64,000 nt of DNA from assembly GCF_000425205.1 (NCBI RefSeq), contig NZ_AULI01000009.1, positions 1-64,000 on the forward strand, in the 5' to 3' direction. The notes under the pieces were generated by a model, which ran no database searches, was not told where the DNA came from, and saw nothing but the letters and a program-made list of their open reading frames with translations. The position numbers were made by a program, and so were the translations under genes. Below are positions 17,995 through 26,848 of this stretch, piece by piece (positions within the stretch are counted from its first letter, which is position 1; every line of letters begins with the position of its first letter). Origin of the DNA: Pontibacillus halophilus JSM 076056 = DSM 19796. Its GTDB lineage: Bacteria > Bacillota > Bacilli > Bacillales > BH030062.

Positions 17995-18987
17995 ATGAGT
18001 GTACTTGTATGCGGAGGAGCAGGATATGTGGGGAGTCATGCTGTTGCCCAGCTGCTAGATAAAGGTGAAGAAGTAGTCGTGATTGATAACTTGCAGAAGG
18101 GTCACCGTGGCGCTCTGATGGAAAGGGCCAAATTTTACGAAGGGGACCTTCGTGACCGCCAATTTGTAAATCGTGTCTTTCAGGAGAATCCCATTCATTC
18201 CGTTATTCACTTTGCAGCAGATTCCTTAGTGGGGGAAAGTGTTGAGAAACCATTAGTGTATTACGACAACAATGTTTCAGGGGCCATTTGCCTACTTGAG
18301 GCAATGGCAGAGCATGATGTGAAGCGGATTGTATTCTCTTCTACGGCGGCGACTTATGGAGAACCAGAGCAAGTACCCATTCAAGAGACAGACCGCACAG
18401 AACCGACAAATCCTTATGGGGAGACGAAGCTTGCGATTGAGAAAATGCTGAAATGGGCGGAGCAGGCACATGGTATACGTTACGTTGTACTGCGTTACTT
18501 TAATGTAGCTGGAGCGGACCCACAAGGACGCATTGGGGAAGACCACCGACCTGAGACGCATCTTATTCCAATTATCCTTCAAGTTGCACAAGGGAAACGC
18601 GAGAAGATTATGATCTTCGGAGATGATTATCCAACTCATGATGGGACTTGTATTCGCGATTATATCCACGTTACGGACCTTGTCGATGCACACCTTCTTG
18701 CGATTGAGAAATTGGTTCGAGATGAGGAAAGTGGGATATACAATCTGGGTAATGGTCATGGATTTACGGTTAAGGAAGTGATTGATGCTGCTCGTGAAGT
18801 AACAGGAGAAGAGATTGTAGCCGAAGTGGCGCCAAGACGTGCTGGAGACCCGGCTCAACTTGTTGCATCCAGTGAGAAAGCGATGAGGGAGCTAGGATGG
18901 AATCCGAAATATGCAGATTTGCATACGATGATTGAAACAGCCTGGGATTGGTTCCAAGCCAAACCAAACGGTTATGACAACGAATAG
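17995..18987 (+). CDS. galE: UDP-glucose 4-epimerase
   Basis: Interconverts UDP-galactose and UDP-glucose, closing the Leloir cycle. A short-chain dehydrogenase fold of 330 residues: NAD-binding GGAGYVGSHA at the N-terminus, catalytic Ser/Thr in FSSTAATYG, and YGETK with the catalytic Tyr-Lys pair. AAGGAGGATG precedes the ATG. It is tightly spaced between galK and galT. Confidence 0.96.
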   Translation: MSVLVCGGAGYVGSHAVAQLLDKGEEVVVIDNLQKGHRGALMERAKFYEGDLRDRQFVNRVFQENPIHSVIHFAADSLVGESVEKPLVYYDNNVSGAICLLEAMAEHDVKRIVFSSTAATYGEPEQVPIQETDRTEPTNPYGETKLAIEKMLKWAEQAHGIRYVVLRYFNVAGADPQGRIGEDHRPETHLIPIILQVAQGKREKIMIFGDDYPTHDGTCIRDYIHVTDLVDAHLLAIEKLVRDEESGIYNLGNGHGFTVKEVIDAAREVTGEEIVAEVAPRRAGDPAQLVASSEKAMRELGWNPKYADLHTMIETAWDWFQAKPNGYDNE

Positions 18988-19003
18988 AGAGAGGTGATGA
19001 AGG

Positions 19004-20515
19004 GTGACGATTTATGTACACATCGAGCGATTGCTCTCATTTAGTGTAGACAAAGGACTGCTCTCTACTTGGGACGTACGCTATGCTCGTAATGCACTGC
19101 TGAAGTTGTTTCATTTAGATGGAATCGAACCACTTCCAACCCCTGAAGAAGTAGAGCTAGATTCGCCTGTCTCCATCTTACACGACATGCTAGATTATGC
19201 TGTCCAACATGGGTTGATTGAAGAGGATACCGTAACAGAGCGCGATTTATTCGATGCGAAGATCATGGACGCTGTTCTACCCTATCCAAGTAGTATCATT
19301 CGCTCATTCTACGAGACATATGAACAAGAAGGGGCGTTAGCTTCGACAGATTGGTTTTATGAACTGTCTAAGGACTCCAATTACATTCGGACGGAACGCA
19401 TAGCGAAGAATATGCATTGGTACAGCCCGACTGCATACGGAGACTTGGAAATAACGATTAACTTATCGAAACCAGAGAAAGACCCAAAAGCCATTGCCGC
19501 GGCGAAATCGAACACGTCATCGTCCTACCCTCTATGCTTACTATGCAAGGAAAATGAAGGATACGCTGGACGTCTTGATCATCCAGCACGAGACCAACAT
19601 CGAATCATTCCGGTTGAGCTTGAAGGAACAGAGTGGTACTTGCAGTATTCACCTTATGTCTACTATAACGAGCATGCAATCATCTTGTCTCAACAACATG
19701 AACCGATGGAAATATCAAAGGCCGGCTTTGCTCGCTTATTGCATTTTGTTGAGCAGTTTCCGCACTATTTCGTTGGGTCGAATGCTGATTTGCCAATCGT
19801 AGGTGGTTCTATTCTGAGTCACGATCACTTCCAAGGTGGACATCATGACTTTCCGATGGCCAAGGCTCCAATTCAAGAGAAAATGCAGGTTAAGGGTTAT
19901 GAGGATGTAGAGGTAGGACTTGTTCGTTGGCCGATGTCGGTCATTCGTTTGAAATCACGAGACCGCTCACGCCTAACACAATTAGCCGAGCACATTCTGC
20001 AGAGTTGGATTGACTATAGCGATGAAACGGTTGGCGTATTTGCTCATACGAACGGAGAACGTCATAATACGATTACTCCTATTGCTAGAATGCGGGATGG
20101 CGCTTTCGAAATGGACCTTGTCCTTCGGAACAACCGTACTAGTGAAGAACACCCAATGGGAATCTTCCATCCACACGAAGAAGTTCACCATATAAAGAAA
20201 GAAAATATCGGATTAATTGAAGTGATGGGTCTAGCTGTATTACCTGGACGTCTTGTAGAGGAAATGAAAGTGCTTTCTCACCATATGATCCAAGGTACGT
20301 TACAAGCTGAAGGATACGATGATGATCGTATTAAGAAGCACATCCCTTGGGCATTGGACATTGCTGAACATCAATCGTTTGATGAGAATACGGTTATGAC
20401 AATTCTTCAAGAAGAGATAGGGAAGACCTTTGCAACAGTACTTGAGCATGCAGGTGTATTTAAGCAAGATGAACAAGGTCAAGCGGCTTTCCGCAACTTT
20501 GTAAACCATCTATAG
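19004..20515 (+). CDS. galT: Galactose-1-phosphate uridylyltransferase, class II (Firmicutes type)
   Basis: Transfers UMP from UDP-glucose to galactose-1-phosphate. Length of 503 residues and motifs GGSILSHDHFQGG and PHEEVHHIKKENIGLIEVMG identify the class II GalT found in bacilli and lactobacilli rather than the shorter E. coli type. The GTG start follows GAGAGGTGATGA. Last gene of the operon, ending in a strong terminator. Confidence 0.95.
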   Translation: MTIYVHIERLLSFSVDKGLLSTWDVRYARNALLKLFHLDGIEPLPTPEEVELDSPVSILHDMLDYAVQHGLIEEDTVTERDLFDAKIMDAVLPYPSSIIRSFYETYEQEGALASTDWFYELSKDSNYIRTERIAKNMHWYSPTAYGDLEITINLSKPEKDPKAIAAAKSNTSSSYPLCLLCKENEGYAGRLDHPARDQHRIIPVELEGTEWYLQYSPYVYYNEHAIILSQQHEPMEISKAGFARLLHFVEQFPHYFVGSNADLPIVGGSILSHDHFQGGHHDFPMAKAPIQEKMQVKGYEDVEVGLVRWPMSVIRLKSRDRSRLTQLAEHILQSWIDYSDETVGVFAHTNGERHNTITPIARMRDGAFEMDLVLRNNRTSEEHPMGIFHPHEEVHHIKKENIGLIEVMGLAVLPGRLVEEMKVLSHHMIQGTLQAEGYDDDRIKKHIPWALDIAEHQSFDENTVMTILQEEIGKTFATVLEHAGVFKQDEQGQAAFRNFVNHL

Positions 20516-20526
20516 TTCCCATAATG

Positions 20527-20558
20527 AAAGCCAGACCCAACAGGGTCTGGCTTTTCTA
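20527..20558. terminator. Bidirectional terminator after galT
   Basis: Perfect 12-bp stem AAAGCCAGACCC / GGGTCTGGCTTT with AACA loop, followed by T's, between convergent genes. Confidence 0.9.
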
Positions 20559-20855
20559 TTAATGATAGCGGTTCTCATAAATATCAGGGTTACTTCTAAG
20601 CCGTTTACGGACAAATGGATCATGGATGAGGACCATATAAATCCCCACGTGTGCGTATACCAAGCTAATAATAAACATCGTGAGCAACAATCCTGATAGA
20701 AACGGCGGTGCACTTACACTTGTATACACAATAATATAGTACGCCCACATGGCTCCGATAAACGGAATATGTCCTAATGCGGATTTAGGGTAACTCTTCC
20801 ATAAGAATAAAGGTGTTACACTAGCTAAAATTAGATAAACTGCAAGAATGTCCAT
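20559..20855 (-). CDS. Small three-helix membrane protein (paralogue A of the LASVTPLFLW pair)
   Basis: A 98-residue protein with three predicted membrane helices (~3-20, ~30-48, ~55-80) and a basic C-terminus (VRKRLRSNPD). Start MDILAVYLILASVTPLFLW follows AAGGAGTG. It is clearly paralogous to the protein at 22093-22404: both begin MD(I/V)L.VY and share LASVTPLFLW, a YAHV segment and VRKR. No family recognised. It sits downstream of the luciferase-like monooxygenase on the same strand. Confidence 0.78.
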   Translation of the reverse strand: MDILAVYLILASVTPLFLWKSYPKSALGHIPFIGAMWAYYIIVYTSVSAPPFLSGLLLTMFIISLVYAHVGIYMVLIHDPFVRKRLRSNPDIYENRYH

Positions 20856-20969
20856 TTTATTTCACTCCTTCACGAAAACGACGACGCTTTCCGATATGGT
20901 TCTAGTTGTTGTCTTATAGAACATTTACCACAGAAGGAGAGAGATTAATCATGCAAAGTGGTTCAAATT

Positions 20970-21962
20970 CTATAGAAGATGCTCTGCTAGTAATCGATAG
21001 GACGTTTTGCGAGCTTCCTGGTCATATATATTGGTAATCAGGAGGAACTCATCAGTTTGGTAGCGTTCAGACAATAAAGTGAGCTGTTCTTTCACATGCG
21101 CAGGTGTCCCGACAATGGTTCGACGACGATTGCGTTTAATCTTTTCAATTTCTCGCTCTGTAAATGAATGAGCTTCTACCTCTTCGACTGAAGGGACAGT
21201 CGTATCTTCATTCTTCTCAACTTGAAGCAGCCACATATCTTGGCTTTGAGCAAGCCTTTCTGCTTCTTCTTGTGTTTCAGCGCAAACAACAAATACACAG
21301 GCATTAATGGCTGGTTCACTTCGCCCAGGGGAGGGCTTGAACCGATCTAAATAGGTAGAGATAGCCTCATCGGCCTTATCTGGACTTATAAAGTGTCCAA
21401 ATGTAAAGCCTGTTCCATTAATGGCTGCATGCTTCGCCCCGCGTTCTGACAAGCCGAGAATCCATGTTTCAGGGTTCGATGATGTGCGAGGCGTCGCGAG
21501 TACACCCTTGTACGCGTGGTCATCAGGCAGTGTATCATATAAGTAACCATGCAATTCTTTCACTTGGCGAGAAAATGCACTTAACGTTTTTGACGCTCCA
21601 TCGGTTAATGCCATCCGGGTTTGCTGGGACCCTCCAGGGGAACGCCCCAGTCCTAAATCAATACGATTTGGGAAAAACGCCTCTAACACTTTAAAGTTCT
21701 CTGCGACTTTAAGAGGGCTATACTGTGGCAGGAGTACCCCTCCAGAACCAACCCGAATGGTTGACGTTGCAGATGCAATTCGTGTCATAAGAATTTCTGG
21801 AGAAGACCCTGCTAGTCCGTTTGTATTGTGGTGTTCAGCTACCCAATAGCGTTCGTATCCTAATGATTCTGCATATTGGGCGAGCTCTAACGTTTGGTTC
21901 AAAGCCTGTTCTGGAGCGGCTCCTTTTGGGATGGGAGATTGGTCAAGTATACCGAGTCTCAT
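20970..21962 (-). CDS. LLM-class flavin-dependent oxidoreductase (MsnO8-like)
   Basis: A 330-residue (beta/alpha)8 luciferase-like monooxygenase using reduced FMN. The start MRLGILDQSPIPKG, WVAEHHN near residue 41, and FPNRIDLGLGRSPG near 96 are typical of the short-chain group often annotated MsnO8. Natural substrate unknown. The ATG follows AAAGGGGAC. It is flanked on the same strand by two paralogous small membrane proteins. A terminator separates it from the upstream one, and 114 bases separate it from the downstream one. Confidence 0.88.
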   Translation of the reverse strand: MRLGILDQSPIPKGAAPEQALNQTLELAQYAESLGYERYWVAEHHNTNGLAGSSPEILMTRIASATSTIRVGSGGVLLPQYSPLKVAENFKVLEAFFPNRIDLGLGRSPGGSQQTRMALTDGASKTLSAFSRQVKELHGYLYDTLPDDHAYKGVLATPRTSSNPETWILGLSERGAKHAAINGTGFTFGHFISPDKADEAISTYLDRFKPSPGRSEPAINACVFVVCAETQEEAERLAQSQDMWLLQVEKNEDTTVPSVEEVEAHSFTEREIEKIKRNRRRTIVGTPAHVKEQLTLLSERYQTDEFLLITNIYDQEARKTSYRLLAEHLL

Positions 21963-22054
21963 GAAGGTGTCCCCTTTCTCGTAGAAGATTCTAGTTTAAA
22001 TTGAGTACGATTATCATACCACAGAAGGAGAAAGGTCTTCCTTCGTAACGCACA

Positions 22055-22085
22055 CAAAAGCCCCCTTCTCGTGAGAGAGGGGGCG
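22055..22085 (-). terminator. Terminator after small membrane protein B
   Basis: On the minus strand GCCCCCTCTC pairs with GAGAAGGGGGC (one bulge), followed by TTTTGTG. Confidence 0.7.
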
Positions 22086-22092
22086 TTCTGGT

Positions 22093-22404
22093 TTAGATCG
22101 ATTGATTTTGGTTGTTCTTTGTGATGACGACGCTCTGTACAGCGCTCATACGCTTTCGGACGAGCTGATTATGGAATAGAACAAGGTAGAGAGCGACATG
22201 AGCGTATGCTACGTTGAGGATGAATACGGATAGCAGGAACGCATAAGTCACACCTGTCACCTGAAAAGCAGCAAATTCTACAATGAAGAATCCCCACATC
22301 CCAATCAATAGAGGAAGTTGAATAAGGGCCATTTTACGGTGTTCAATCCACAAGAACAACGGCGTTACACTAGCTAACATCATATACACCAACAACACAT
22401 CCAT
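22093..22404 (-). CDS. Small three-helix membrane protein (paralogue B of the LASVTPLFLW pair)
   Basis: A 103-residue membrane protein. MDVLLVYMMLASVTPLFLW aligns with the start of the protein at 20559-20855, as do YAHVALYLVLFHNQLVRKR segments. The ATG at 22404 is chosen over an in-frame GTG three codons upstream because AAGGGGTGAG gives correct spacing and the paralogue starts there. The tail after VRKR differs from paralogue A. Function unknown. Confidence 0.78.
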   Translation of the reverse strand: MDVLLVYMMLASVTPLFLWIEHRKMALIQLPLLIGMWGFFIVEFAAFQVTGVTYAFLLSVFILNVAYAHVALYLVLFHNQLVRKRMSAVQSVVITKNNQNQSI

Positions 22405-22545
22405 GAATCTCACCCCTTGTAAAGTTTAATTTGTGACGCAAAACTGTCTAAATTGTGACGACTTTGTGAACTTATCTATACTATACCACGTTTTCTGAAA
22501 AATGAAAACGCTTATATTAAAATGGGCAATCTGTTCTAGTATGAA

Positions 22546-22576
22546 ATAAAAAAAGCCCTCCCCTAAGAGGGAGGGC
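22546..22576 (-). terminator. Terminator of the peroxiredoxin gene
   Basis: GCCCTCCC / GGGAGGGC stem with a T-run of about nine on the minus strand. Confidence 0.88.
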
Positions 22577-22591
22577 GAACTGACGGTTTCC

Positions 22592-23254
22592 TTAAACGTC
22601 TTTCTTAGAGATGTACCAGTCGATGTACTCAATTCCTTCTTCGTTCGCGCGATTTGCAGCAGCCTCTTGTGTTTTAGGAGGAGCTACAACGGCCTTATCA
22701 CCAGGGTTCCAGTTCGCTGGAGTAGAAACAGATTTCTCATCCGTTTTCTGAAGAGCTTTCACGAGACGAAGAATTTCTTGCATGTTACGACCAGTCGTAA
22801 GCGGGTAATAGATAATAGAACGAACGTACTGCTTATCGTCAATGACAAATACCGCACGTGAAGTTTCAACTTGACTCTCGTTCGGCATAATCATGCCATA
22901 TTTCTTCGCCACACCTTTATCGAGATCCGCAATGACAGGGAATTCAATGGTTGTGTTAAAGTTCTCTTCAATACTCCGAATCCAAGCAATATGGGAGTTT
23001 ACGCTATCAATGCTTAGTCCAAGCAATTCTGTATTTAGTTCACGCAATTCCGGATAGATTTCTTGGAACGCGACAAATTCTGTTGTGCAGACTGGTGTGA
23101 AATCAGAAGGGTGAGAGAATAGAACGACCCATTTACCTGAATAATCGCTAAGATTTACCGTTCCTTGACTTGTTGCTGCTGTAAATTGAGGCGCCACATC
23201 ACCAATACGAGGTAGATAGGTGCGCTCTTCTTGTTGGTTTGAATTTTGTTCCAT
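22592..23254 (-). CDS. 1-Cys peroxiredoxin (Prx6-like)
   Basis: A 220-residue thiol peroxidase reducing H2O2 or organic hydroperoxides. HPSDFTPVCTTEF holds the peroxidatic Cys56, with catalytic Thr53 nearby and a conserved Arg in the SRAVFVID region. The long C-terminal extension of the Prx6 group is present. Cys56 is the only cysteine in the protein, so it cannot form the C-terminal disulfides of archaeal relatives; the tail reads IDWYISKKDV. It needs an external thiol reductant. The ATG follows AGGGAGGA. Confidence 0.9.
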   Translation of the reverse strand: MEQNSNQQEERTYLPRIGDVAPQFTAATSQGTVNLSDYSGKWVVLFSHPSDFTPVCTTEFVAFQEIYPELRELNTELLGLSIDSVNSHIAWIRSIEENFNTTIEFPVIADLDKGVAKKYGMIMPNESQVETSRAVFVIDDKQYVRSIIYYPLTTGRNMQEILRLVKALQKTDEKSVSTPANWNPGDKAVVAPPKTQEAAANRANEEGIEYIDWYISKKDV

Positions 23255-23277
23255 TAGTATTCCTCCCTTTTTACTAT

Positions 23278-23306
23278 GTATTATCGTTTACGAATTAAGC
23301 ATACAA
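23278..23306 (-). promoter_or_regulatory. Peroxiredoxin promoter
   Basis: On the minus strand TTGTAT, 17 bp, TAATAC. I saw no convincing PerR box. Confidence 0.5.
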
Positions 23307-23448
23307 CACGGTGGCGAAATTTTCAAAAGATTTAATCATAAATATGGTACTTTTTTTCAATTCATACATCTTAAAGAAAAACGGTGCTTCATGTAATAGG
23401 CTTGTCTCTCATACACTTCAATAATGGAGTGGAAAGGAGAGGGGCCAA

Positions 23449-24327
23449 TTGAGGAAGCAAGCGATGCAGGCAGGGTGCTATGCCCTCCTGTCCATTACTT
23501 TCTGGGGGATTTCCTTTGTTTCAACAAAGGCTGTGCTACAAGAGGTTGGTGCATTTACGCTCCTTTCAACACGATTTGGAATTGGGGCATTCTTCTTATT
23601 CATGATCATAATGGGGACAAGGGTTCGGTGGGCATTCAGCCTACGTACAATTCCTAATCTACTTGTGTTGGCTGTTCTTGGGGTATTTGTTCATCAAATG
23701 CTCCAAGCCTTCTCCTTATTGACCATCCAAGCCTCAGAGGCAGGGTGGCTCATCTCGCTCTCTCCAATCTTTACAGCACTATTGTCTGTACTCTTTCTTC
23801 ATGAACGATTTAAAGGGTGGTATGTAATTGGAATGACAATCGCAGCGTTTGGGATTGTAGTTCTAACGACAAATGGGGATGTCTCCGCTGTTGTTGGACA
23901 TTGGCAATGGGGCTACGTGTTCATGATTGCTTCCACGCTCAATTGGGCGGTGTATACCTTGCTTCTAAGAGGATTATCGCTCCCATATCCTCCACTACTA
24001 ACGACGTTTTACATAAGTTTATTCGGATTCTTCATGACGCTCCCGTTGTTCGTGAAATTTAAAGGGTGGACTCAACTCGTCCAACTATCAGGGAGCGGGT
24101 GGAGCCATTTGCTATTTTTAGGAGTCTTTGTGTCTGCACTTGCTTATTGGTATTGGGGCAAGGCGCTTACCCTTCTAAGAGCGAGTAAAGTTAGCACATT
24201 TCTTTACCTAGAACCTCTAGCAACGTTGATAGGCGCTGTATTAATCTTACATGAACGTATTGTTCTAACGACCATTCTAGGCGGGATGTTAATCTTAGTT
24301 GGTGTCATCCTCGTTCAGCGGCAGTGA
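23449..24327 (+). CDS. EamA-family (DMT superfamily) metabolite exporter
   Basis: A 292-residue protein with ten predicted helices in two EamA repeats (~8-137 and ~150-290), related to RhaT/YdcZ-type carriers that export amino acids or other metabolites. The repeats begin ALLSITFWGISFVSTKA and ASTLNWAVYTLLLR. The TTG start at 23449 is chosen because AAAGGAGAGGGG ends five bases before it; the next ATG is too far. Substrate unknown. Confidence 0.85.
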   Translation: MRKQAMQAGCYALLSITFWGISFVSTKAVLQEVGAFTLLSTRFGIGAFFLFMIIMGTRVRWAFSLRTIPNLLVLAVLGVFVHQMLQAFSLLTIQASEAGWLISLSPIFTALLSVLFLHERFKGWYVIGMTIAAFGIVVLTTNGDVSAVVGHWQWGYVFMIASTLNWAVYTLLLRGLSLPYPPLLTTFYISLFGFFMTLPLFVKFKGWTQLVQLSGSGWSHLLFLGVFVSALAYWYWGKALTLLRASKVSTFLYLEPLATLIGAVLILHERIVLTTILGGMLILVGVILVQRQ

Positions 24328-24383
24328 CTGTATAAAATCTAGCCGGTAATCGAACGATAAAGACGAATGGGGGTGTACAATAG

Positions 24384-24563
24384 ATGGCTAAAAAACGTAA
24401 TAGAGCTCAAGAAGCGGTAACGGCAACAGCGAAAACGATTAAGGATACTGCAGATACAGCGTTTGATAACGTTCAAGCTGCAGCAGAAGCAACTGAAAGC
24501 GTAGCGATGAATACGGTTGATAAATCTGCTGATGCTTTAAACAAAGCATTTGATCGAAAATAA
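24384..24563 (+). CDS. Small alanine-rich amphipathic helical protein
   Basis: A 59-residue protein starting MAKKRNRAQEAVTATAKTIK, then a long Ala/Thr/Asp-rich helix ending KAFDRK. The ATG follows GGGGGTG at eight bases, and a terminator follows directly. The heptad-like repeats (TAKTIKDTADTAFDNVQ) recall small LEA-like or apolipoprotein-like stress proteins of bacilli, which is only a resemblance. No membrane segment. Confidence 0.7.
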   Translation: MAKKRNRAQEAVTATAKTIKDTADTAFDNVQAAAEATESVAMNTVDKSADALNKAFDRK

Positions 24564-24568
24564 ATGTT

Positions 24569-24604
24569 AAGACATAGTGCTGAATAGCCGCTATGTCTTT
24601 TTTT
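24569..24604 (+). terminator. Terminator after the Ala-rich small gene
   Basis: AAGACATAGTG and CGCTATGTCTT pair, followed by seven T. Confidence 0.85.
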
Positions 24605-24685
24605 AATCCTTCATGGTTACATAAAAGTGCGTACTAGGCAGTGAAATGGGGAAGTCGTACACTGGGGTCAGAAGGAGTGATGAAT

Positions 24686-25645
24686 GTGAAAGGAATTGGA
24701 ATTTATGAATACGGAGGCAAAGAAAATTTGTCTCGTATACAATTGCCTGACCGCGAATTAGAAAGCAATGAAGTCAAAATTATGATTAAGGCAGCAGCTG
24801 TGAATCCGGTTGACTGGAAGTTAAGAGAAGGGTATCTAAAGGAAGATATCAACTATGAATTACCATTAATACTTGGGTGGGACGTTGCTGGAATCGTAAA
24901 GGAAGTTGGCTCTAGCGTATCGAAGTTCAAAGTTGGTGATTACATTTATAGTCGACCTGATTTAATGAAGCACGGTAGCTATGCTGATGAGATGATCCTA
25001 GAAGAATACTTAGTAAGCAAGAAGCCATCTACCTCTACATTTGAAGAAGCAGCCTCCTTTCCTCTCGTTGGATTGACGACAATTCAAGCGTTAATCGATC
25101 ATGCGAAGCTACAATCAGGAGAGAAAGTGCTCATTCATGCTGGCGCAGGAGGGATAGGAACATTTGCGATTCAATTTGCGAAAGCAATGGGTGCGTATGT
25201 CGTTACGACTACGAGCGCTAAAAACCATGAATTTGTTAAAGGTCTAGGAGCGGATGAGATTATTCACTACGATGAAGAAGACTTCTCGAATGTAGTAAAT
25301 GATGTGGATGTTGTCTTTGATACGTTGGGTGGGGATGTCCTTCTTAAGAGTTATGAGGTACTCACTCACTATGGCAGGCTTGTTACAATTGCAGGGGGAC
25401 CGAATACAATTGTTCCTCGAAATGAGACTGCCGATGAGAAAGAAATTAAGACCTATTTCGAATTCACGGATCCAAATGGCAAACAGCTAGATGACATTAC
25501 ACCGCTAGTAGAAGAAGGGAAAATTCGAGCGGTTGTGGATACTATCTATCCCCTTACGCTAGAAGGCGTAAAAGAGGCGCACGCGCATAGTGAACAAGGG
25601 AGAACGAAAGGTAAGATTGTCTTATCTTCAAAATCTAACTCATAG
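24686..25645 (+). CDS. NADPH:quinone oxidoreductase, MDR superfamily (zinc-independent)
   Basis: A 319-residue quinone reductase-like MDR enzyme. GroES-like domain ~1-120 (AAAVNPVDWKLREG, then LPLILGWDVAG), Rossmann domain ~125-265 with HAGAGGIGTFAIQFAKAMGA. No structural zinc cysteine lobe is present. The GTG at 24686 is preferred because AGAAGGAGT is eight bases upstream; the ATG two codons earlier is too close to it. Similar B. subtilis proteins reduce quinones or enones. Monocistronic. Confidence 0.85.
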   Translation: MKGIGIYEYGGKENLSRIQLPDRELESNEVKIMIKAAAVNPVDWKLREGYLKEDINYELPLILGWDVAGIVKEVGSSVSKFKVGDYIYSRPDLMKHGSYADEMILEEYLVSKKPSTSTFEEAASFPLVGLTTIQALIDHAKLQSGEKVLIHAGAGGIGTFAIQFAKAMGAYVVTTTSAKNHEFVKGLGADEIIHYDEEDFSNVVNDVDVVFDTLGGDVLLKSYEVLTHYGRLVTIAGGPNTIVPRNETADEKEIKTYFEFTDPNGKQLDDITPLVEEGKIRAVVDTIYPLTLEGVKEAHAHSEQGRTKGKIVLSSKSNS

Positions 25646-25657
25646 AGTTGGTAACGT

Positions 25658-25698
25658 AAGAACGCTCAAGCTTCGTGTGAAGGATGAGCGTTCTTTTC
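25658..25698. terminator. Bidirectional terminator
   Basis: Perfect 11-bp stem AAGAACGCTCA / TGAGCGTTCTT with T-rich 3' side, between convergent genes. Confidence 0.82.
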
Positions 25699-25704
25699 GT
25701 TCTC

Positions 25705-25998
25705 TTACATATTCATCTTCTGAATGGTTCGGACGTAGCCAATTATTCCACCGATACATAAGACTACGATCACACCATATAGTACATATGCAGACATACC
25801 GAATGTTTGGTAAGCATAGGGAAGCGTAAAGGTTAGGAGCGCTACAAAGAATAGGGCTGCACCTGATAGTACGCCGAACATTTCCTTGTCCGCATGAAAG
25901 TATTCCTCTTTATATCCTGGGATGATGGATAGTTTTTTTAGTCCACCGAGTAGATATCCTGTTATTAGAAGAAAGAATCCTAGAAGGATTGGAATCAT
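25705..25998 (-). CDS. Small three-helix membrane protein, DUF3784-like
   Basis: A 97-residue membrane protein: helix 1 (PILLGFFLLITGYLLGGL), a polar loop with IIPGYKEEYFHADKE, then two helices ending IIGYVRTIQKMNM. The helix-loop-two-helix layout with a G-Y/KEE loop resembles DUF3784 proteins of bacilli; assignment is tentative. AGGAGAA precedes the ATG. The function of this group is unknown. Confidence 0.72.
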   Translation of the reverse strand: MIPILLGFFLLITGYLLGGLKKLSIIPGYKEEYFHADKEMFGVLSGAALFFVALLTFTLPYAYQTFGMSAYVLYGVIVVLCIGGIIGYVRTIQKMNM

Positions 25999-26249
25999 AA
26001 TCTGAATTCTCCTCTCACAAAGTCCTTTTACACTATATCATAGATTGTATTACGTACAAAGATTTCATAGGAGTCGTACCATTTATAAGAAGGACAAGCG
26101 ATTTCTTCATCGAATATAGTAAGTAAAGTGGTAGGGTGTGGCTAAGCTTGCCTATTTAGTTTTGAATATTCTGTTAATTTAGTGTTAGGAACGAATGTAT
26201 GGGTTTCACCTACATATACATACATTAATCTAAAGGAGTAGGGGATGAA

Positions 26250-26807
26250 GTGGGCATGGAAACACTTCCGTTTAATATGGAATATGTGTATGGGAAGCAG
26301 TTGAGAGAAGTGCCTGTAAATGCAGATGATATGCTGAAAGGAACCAATTACTTGATTGATCTTCTCCACAATGATCTTGTAGAGAAACGTACAAAGGCAA
26401 AGTGGTGTAGTTGGATTGGGGTCTACTCAAGAATTTTAGGTGACGTCAGCGTCAGTGAGCAATACTTACTCCAAAGTATTAACCTTTATAAAGAGTTGGA
26501 TGATTACAATCAAATCTTCGTATCGAGTTTAAGATTAGCGGTGACCTATCAATGGAAGGGGCAATACGATCAAGCCATTGCTTGTCTTCAGCAGCTTCTG
26601 TCTGAAGTGGATGGAAGAACTGAACTTGAGACGTATCGAGACTTTGTATACCAACACCTTGGCAAGTGTTATTTCGAGCAAGGGGCTTACCGTGAGGCCA
26701 TTGATTTCTTTATGAAAGCATATGTAATTCGTCAAGTGAAGGGCGATGAGAAGCTTCTTCAGTCAACAGAATATGCTTTATCACAATGCAAGGCCGCTAC
26801 CGTTTAA
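26250..26807 (+). CDS. Tetratricopeptide-repeat protein
   Basis: A 185-residue soluble helical protein with about four TPR units over residues ~45-180, for example LGKCYFEQGAYREAIDFFMKA. No output domain is fused. The GTG start at 26250 and an ATG two codons later are both possible; AAGGAGTAGGGG lies upstream. Rap-like or YrrB-like scaffolding is conceivable, but nothing in the context identifies a partner. It has a 250-bp upstream gap with no other gene. Confidence 0.78.
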   Translation: MGMETLPFNMEYVYGKQLREVPVNADDMLKGTNYLIDLLHNDLVEKRTKAKWCSWIGVYSRILGDVSVSEQYLLQSINLYKELDDYNQIFVSSLRLAVTYQWKGQYDQAIACLQQLLSEVDGRTELETYRDFVYQHLGKCYFEQGAYREAIDFFMKAYVIRQVKGDEKLLQSTEYALSQCKAATV

Positions 26808-26811
26808 GAAG

Positions 26812-26848
26812 AAGCTCGCTCCTCTTTAAGGGAGTGAGCTTTCATTCT
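26812..26848. terminator. Terminator between convergent TPR and DHFR-domain genes
   Basis: AAGCTCGCTCC pairs with GGAGTGAGCTT (one G-U), with TTCATTCTT following. It overlaps the 3' end of the minus-strand gene. Confidence 0.7.

Noticed and set aside
18292-18858. 188-codon minus-strand open frame inside galE
   Set aside because: No ribosome binding site, odd composition and full overlap with a gene whose motifs are intact on the plus strand.
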